A DNA stretch of 7,501 bases from Rhodocyclaceae bacterium UBA1310. Its GTDB lineage: Bacteria; Pseudomonadota; Gammaproteobacteria; Burkholderiales; Rhodocyclaceae. The translations under genes and the position numbers were made by a program. Shown piece by piece: positions 5,379 to 7,501 of this stretch. Location: the NCBI GenBank assembly GCA_002307175.1, contig DBTS01000143.1, forward strand, positions 1 through 7,501, written 5' to 3'. Numbering within the stretch: the stretch's first letter is position 1; the number at the start of each line of letters is the position of its first letter. The notes beneath the pieces were generated by a model, which ran no database searches, was not told the origin of the DNA, and saw only the letters and a list, made by a program, of their open reading frames with translations.

Positions 5379-6521
5379 TCAGTTGCTAAAGAAGTCCCGT
5401 ACCTTGTCCATCCAGGATTTAGCCTGCGGATTGTGGCTATCCCCCTCGGCCTTGCAAGTGGCGTCGAACTCCCGCAGTAGTTCCTTCTGCTTGTCGTTGA
5501 GTTTGACTGGCGTTTCGATCAAGACGTGGCAGTACAGATCGCCGTGGTAGCCGCTGCGAACGTTGCGGATACCCTTGCCGCGCAGGCGGAAGACCTTGCC
5601 CGTCTGTGTTTCGGCCGGAATCTTGATCGAAGCCGCACCATCCAGTGTCGGGATATCGATTTCGCCGCCAAGTGCTGCCGTCACGAAGCTGATCGGCATC
5701 TCGCAGTGCAGATCATCACCATCGCGCTCAAAAACCGCGTGCTTGCGGATATGGATCTCGACGTAGAGGTCGCCCGAAGGGCCACCGTTTACCCCAGGTT
5801 CGCCCAGGCCGGTATGGCGCAGGCGCAAGCCTTCGCTGCTGCCGGCCGGGATCTTGACTTCCAGGGTCTTCTGCTTTTTCACATGCCCCGCGCCGTGGCA
5901 GTCACCGCACGGGTCAGTGATGATACGGCCAGAGCCATGACATTTAGGGCAGGTCTGCTGGATCGAGAAGAAGCCCTGCTGCATGCGTACCTGACCTACG
6001 CCACCGCAGGTGGGGCAGGTTTTTGGTTGCGTGCCTGGTTTGGCGCCCGAACCATGGCAGGTGCCGCATTCTTCCTGGATCGGGATACGGATGGTTTTCT
6101 CGACGCCGCGTGCAGCCTCTTCGAGAGAAATTTCCAGGTTGTAGCGCAGGTCGCTGCCGCGATATACGCGGGAGCCACCACCGCCGCCACCACGTCCGCC
6201 ACCGAAGATCTCGTCGAAGATGCCACCAAAGGCGTCTCCAAAGCCTTCGAACCCCTGCGCGCCGCCAAAGCCGCCAGGCCCGCCGGCAGCCGAGGGATCT
6301 ACCCCGGCATGGCCATAGCGGTCGTAGGCTCCGCGCTTCTGGCTGTCGGAGAGCATCTCGTAGGCTTCCTTGACCTCCTTGAATTTCTCTTCCGCGCTCT
6401 TGTCATCCGGATTGCGGTCCGGGTGAAACTTCATGGCCAGCTTGCGGTAGGCCTTCTTGATGTCATCATCCGAAGCATCCTTGGCAACGCCAAGCACTTC
6501 GTAATAATCTCGTTTTGCCAT
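5379..6521 (-). CDS. dnaJ: Chaperone protein DnaJ (Hsp40)
   Basis: A full-length 380-residue class I DnaJ, the cytoplasmic co-chaperone that delivers unfolded proteins to DnaK and stimulates its ATPase. Domains in order: J domain (about 4-70) with the essential HPD at 33-35; a Gly/Phe-rich linker (about 79-118) with a long glycine run at 107-116; a zinc domain with four CxxCxGxG repeats starting at C152, C169, C191 and C205; then the C-terminal substrate-binding and dimerisation domains, ending MDKVRDFFSN. All eight zinc cysteines are present. GAGGA with a 6-nt spacer precedes the ATG at 6521. It lies 100 bp downstream of dnaK on the same strand and ends just before a strong terminator, so it is the last gene of the chaperone operon. 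Confidence 0.99.
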   Translation of the reverse strand: MAKRDYYEVLGVAKDASDDDIKKAYRKLAMKFHPDRNPDDKSAEEKFKEVKEAYEMLSDSQKRGAYDRYGHAGVDPSAAGGPGGFGGAQGFEGFGDAFGGIFDEIFGGGRGGGGGGSRVYRGSDLRYNLEISLEEAARGVEKTIRIPIQEECGTCHGSGAKPGTQPKTCPTCGGVGQVRMQQGFFSIQQTCPKCHGSGRIITDPCGDCHGAGHVKKQKTLEVKIPAGSSEGLRLRHTGLGEPGVNGGPSGDLYVEIHIRKHAVFERDGDDLHCEMPISFVTAALGGEIDIPTLDGAASIKIPAETQTGKVFRLRGKGIRNVRSGYHGDLYCHVLIETPVKLNDKQKELLREFDATCKAEGDSHNPQAKSWMDKVRDFFSN

Positions 6522-6534
6522 CTTTGATCCTCAA

Positions 6535-6554
6535 GGCAAGAGCGGGCAAGAGCG
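6535..6554. repeat. Tandem 10-bp direct repeat in the dnaK-dnaJ gap
   Basis: GGCAAGAGCG occurs twice in a row (6535-6544 and 6545-6554), followed by a degenerate third unit (CAAAGAGCGC, 6555-6564). It lies directly upstream of the dnaJ ribosome binding site and overlaps the left arm of the intergenic hairpin. Probably a local slippage duplication; its role is unknown. Confidence 0.6.
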
Positions 6555-6592
6555 CAAAGAGCGCCTTGGATGTTGCCGGGCCCTTTGCGCTC
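6550..6592 (-). promoter_or_regulatory. dnaK-dnaJ intergenic hairpin
   Basis: GAGCGCAAAG (6550-6559) and CTTTGCGCTC (6583-6592) form a perfect 10-bp stem with a 23-nt loop in the dnaKJ transcript. No T-run follows, so full termination is unlikely. By analogy with other operons, such a stem can give partial attenuation or protect upstream dnaK mRNA, giving more DnaK than DnaJ. That role is inferred. Confidence 0.5.
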
Positions 6593-6621
6593 CTTCCTGA
6601 TGCCTGCGTGATGCGGGGGAG

Positions 6622-7501
6622 TTACTGCTTGTCCTTGACTTCCGTGAATTCCGCATCCACCACGTTGTCGTCGGCCGGCTTGGCACCTGCGCCAGGGGCT
6701 TGCTGACCGGCGGCATCGCCGGCACCCGCCTGTTGCTGGGCATACATGGCTTCGCCGAGCTTCTGGCTGGCCTGGGCCAGGGCCTGAGTCTTGGCTTCGA
6801 TGACTTCCTTGTCGGAGCCTTCCATGGCTGTCTTGGCTTCCTTCAGGGCTGCTTCGATCTTGCCCTTTTCGTCGGCCCCAACCTTGTCACCATGCTCGGA
6901 GAGTGCCTTCTGCGTGGTGTGGATCAGCGCATCGCACTGGTTGCGGGCTTCCACCAGCTCGTGCTGGCGCTTGTCCTCTTCGGCGTGAGCGGCAGCATCG
7001 TTGACCATCTTTTCGATCTCTTCTTCCGCGAGACCCGAGTTGGCCTTGATGGTGATCTTGTTTTCCTTGCCCGTTGCCTTGTCGGCAGCCTTGACGTGCA
7101 GGATGCCGTTGGCGTCGATGTCAAAGGTCACTTCGATCTGCGGGATGCCACGCGGTGCCGGCGGGATACCTTCCAGATTGAATTCGCCCAGCAGCTTGTT
7201 GCCTGCAGCCATTTCGCGTTCGCCCTGGAAGACCTTGATGGTCACGGCAGGCTGATTGTCGGCAGCAGTGGAGAACACCTGCGAATGCTTGGTCGGGATC
7301 GTCGTGTTGCGCTTGATCATGGCGGTCATCACGCCGCCCTGGGTTTCGATCCCCAGCGACAGCGGGCTCACGTCGAGCAGCAGCACATCCTTCACATCAC
7401 CCTGCAGCACGCCACCCTGGATCGCAGCACCGACGGCCACGGCTTCATCAGGGTTCACGTCCTTGCGGGCTTCCTTGCCGAAGAATTCCTTGACCTTGTC
7501 C
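6622..7501 (-). CDS. dnaK: Chaperone protein DnaK (Hsp70), C-terminal part, cut by window edge
   Basis: The last 292 residues of DnaK, the ATP-driven Hsp70 chaperone; the N-terminal ATPase lobes lie beyond the right edge. The reading frame is open to base 7500: the codon at 7456-7458 is an internal Val (VNPDEAVA), not a start. Order: end of the nucleotide-binding domain (KVKEFFGKEARKD, NPDEAVAVGAAIQGG), the interdomain linker VLLLDVSPLSLGIET, the beta-sandwich substrate-binding domain (for example TTIPTKHSQVFSTAADNQP), the helical lid, then a low-complexity Gly/Ala/Gln stretch and the C-terminal tail DDNVVDAEFTEVKDKQ typical of bacterial DnaK. The stop is TAA at 6622-6624. dnaJ follows after 100 bp containing repeats and a hairpin. 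No heat-shock promoter, grpE or hrcA is in view. Confidence 0.98.
   Translation of the reverse strand, partial: DKVKEFFGKEARKDVNPDEAVAVGAAIQGGVLQGDVKDVLLLDVSPLSLGIETQGGVMTAMIKRNTTIPTKHSQVFSTAADNQPAVTIKVFQGEREMAAGNKLLGEFNLEGIPPAPRGIPQIEVTFDIDANGILHVKAADKATGKENKITIKANSGLAEEEIEKMVNDAAAHAEEDKRQHELVEARNQCDALIHTTQKALSEHGDKVGADEKGKIEAALKEAKTAMEGSDKEVIEAKTQALAQASQKLGEAMYAQQQAGAGDAAGQQAPGAGAKPADDNVVDAEFTEVKDKQ

Noticed and set aside
5526..6527. A 333-codon open frame on the plus strand opposite dnaJ
   Set aside because: It is a shadow of the GC-rich dnaJ codons; the minus strand encodes an unmistakable full DnaJ, and the plus frame shows no recognisable domain.

Overview
The window looks like ordinary chromosomal DNA from a Gram-negative bacterium, most likely a betaproteobacterium. 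Evidence: an Escherichia-type dnaK-dnaJ order, a classical DnaJ with four CxxCxGxG zinc motifs, a CrgA-like LysR regulator divergent from a YgiD/DODA-type dioxygenase, DUF1653 and YkgJ-type small proteins, and GC-rich coding DNA. Rhodocyclales or a relative is my guess from general resemblance only. No rRNA, tRNA, insertion sequence, CRISPR array or prophage gene was found.

Layout, left to right. (1) 102-836 (-): a stand-alone ParA/MinD-type ATPase with a GTG start and no ParB partner in view. (2) 1044-1196 (+): a possible 50-residue gene, divergent from parA, with a 17-bp palindrome next to its ribosome binding site and a GC-rich hairpin after its stop. (3) 1353-2494 (-): a LysR regulator and a DUF1653 gene joined by an ATGA stop/start overlap. 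(4) 2495-2658: the divergent control region, holding a good LysR-type dyad (TTGC-N7-GCAA). (5) 2659-3459 (+): a class III extradiol dioxygenase of the DODA/YgiD family, followed by two back-to-back hairpins. (6) 3534-3725 (-): a 63-residue lipoprotein with a His/Asp/Arg/Gly-rich tail, GTG start. (7) 3953-4336 (-): a YkgJ-family cysteine-cluster protein. (8) 4422-4628 (-): a 68-residue hydrophobic membrane protein. (9) 4836-5297 (+): a 153-residue protein that is more than one third serine, with a strong Shine-Dalgarno site and no recognised family. (10) 5316-5354: a perfect 17-bp bidirectional terminator shared with the convergent chaperone operon. (11) 5379-6521 (-): dnaJ. (12) 6622 to the window edge (-): the C-terminal 292 residues of dnaK.

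Functional links that the sequence supports: dnaK and dnaJ form one chaperone operon ending at the shared terminator; the LysR protein probably controls the divergent dioxygenase gene and its own operon with DUF1653. The other small genes (lipoprotein, YkgJ, membrane protein, serine-rich protein) are not visibly tied to one pathway.

I do not see a convincing new multi-gene system. The least explained items are the serine-rich protein, the 50-residue ORF with its structured leader, and several inverted or direct repeats between genes, notably the overlapping pair at 3841-3871 and the repeat cluster between dnaK and dnaJ.
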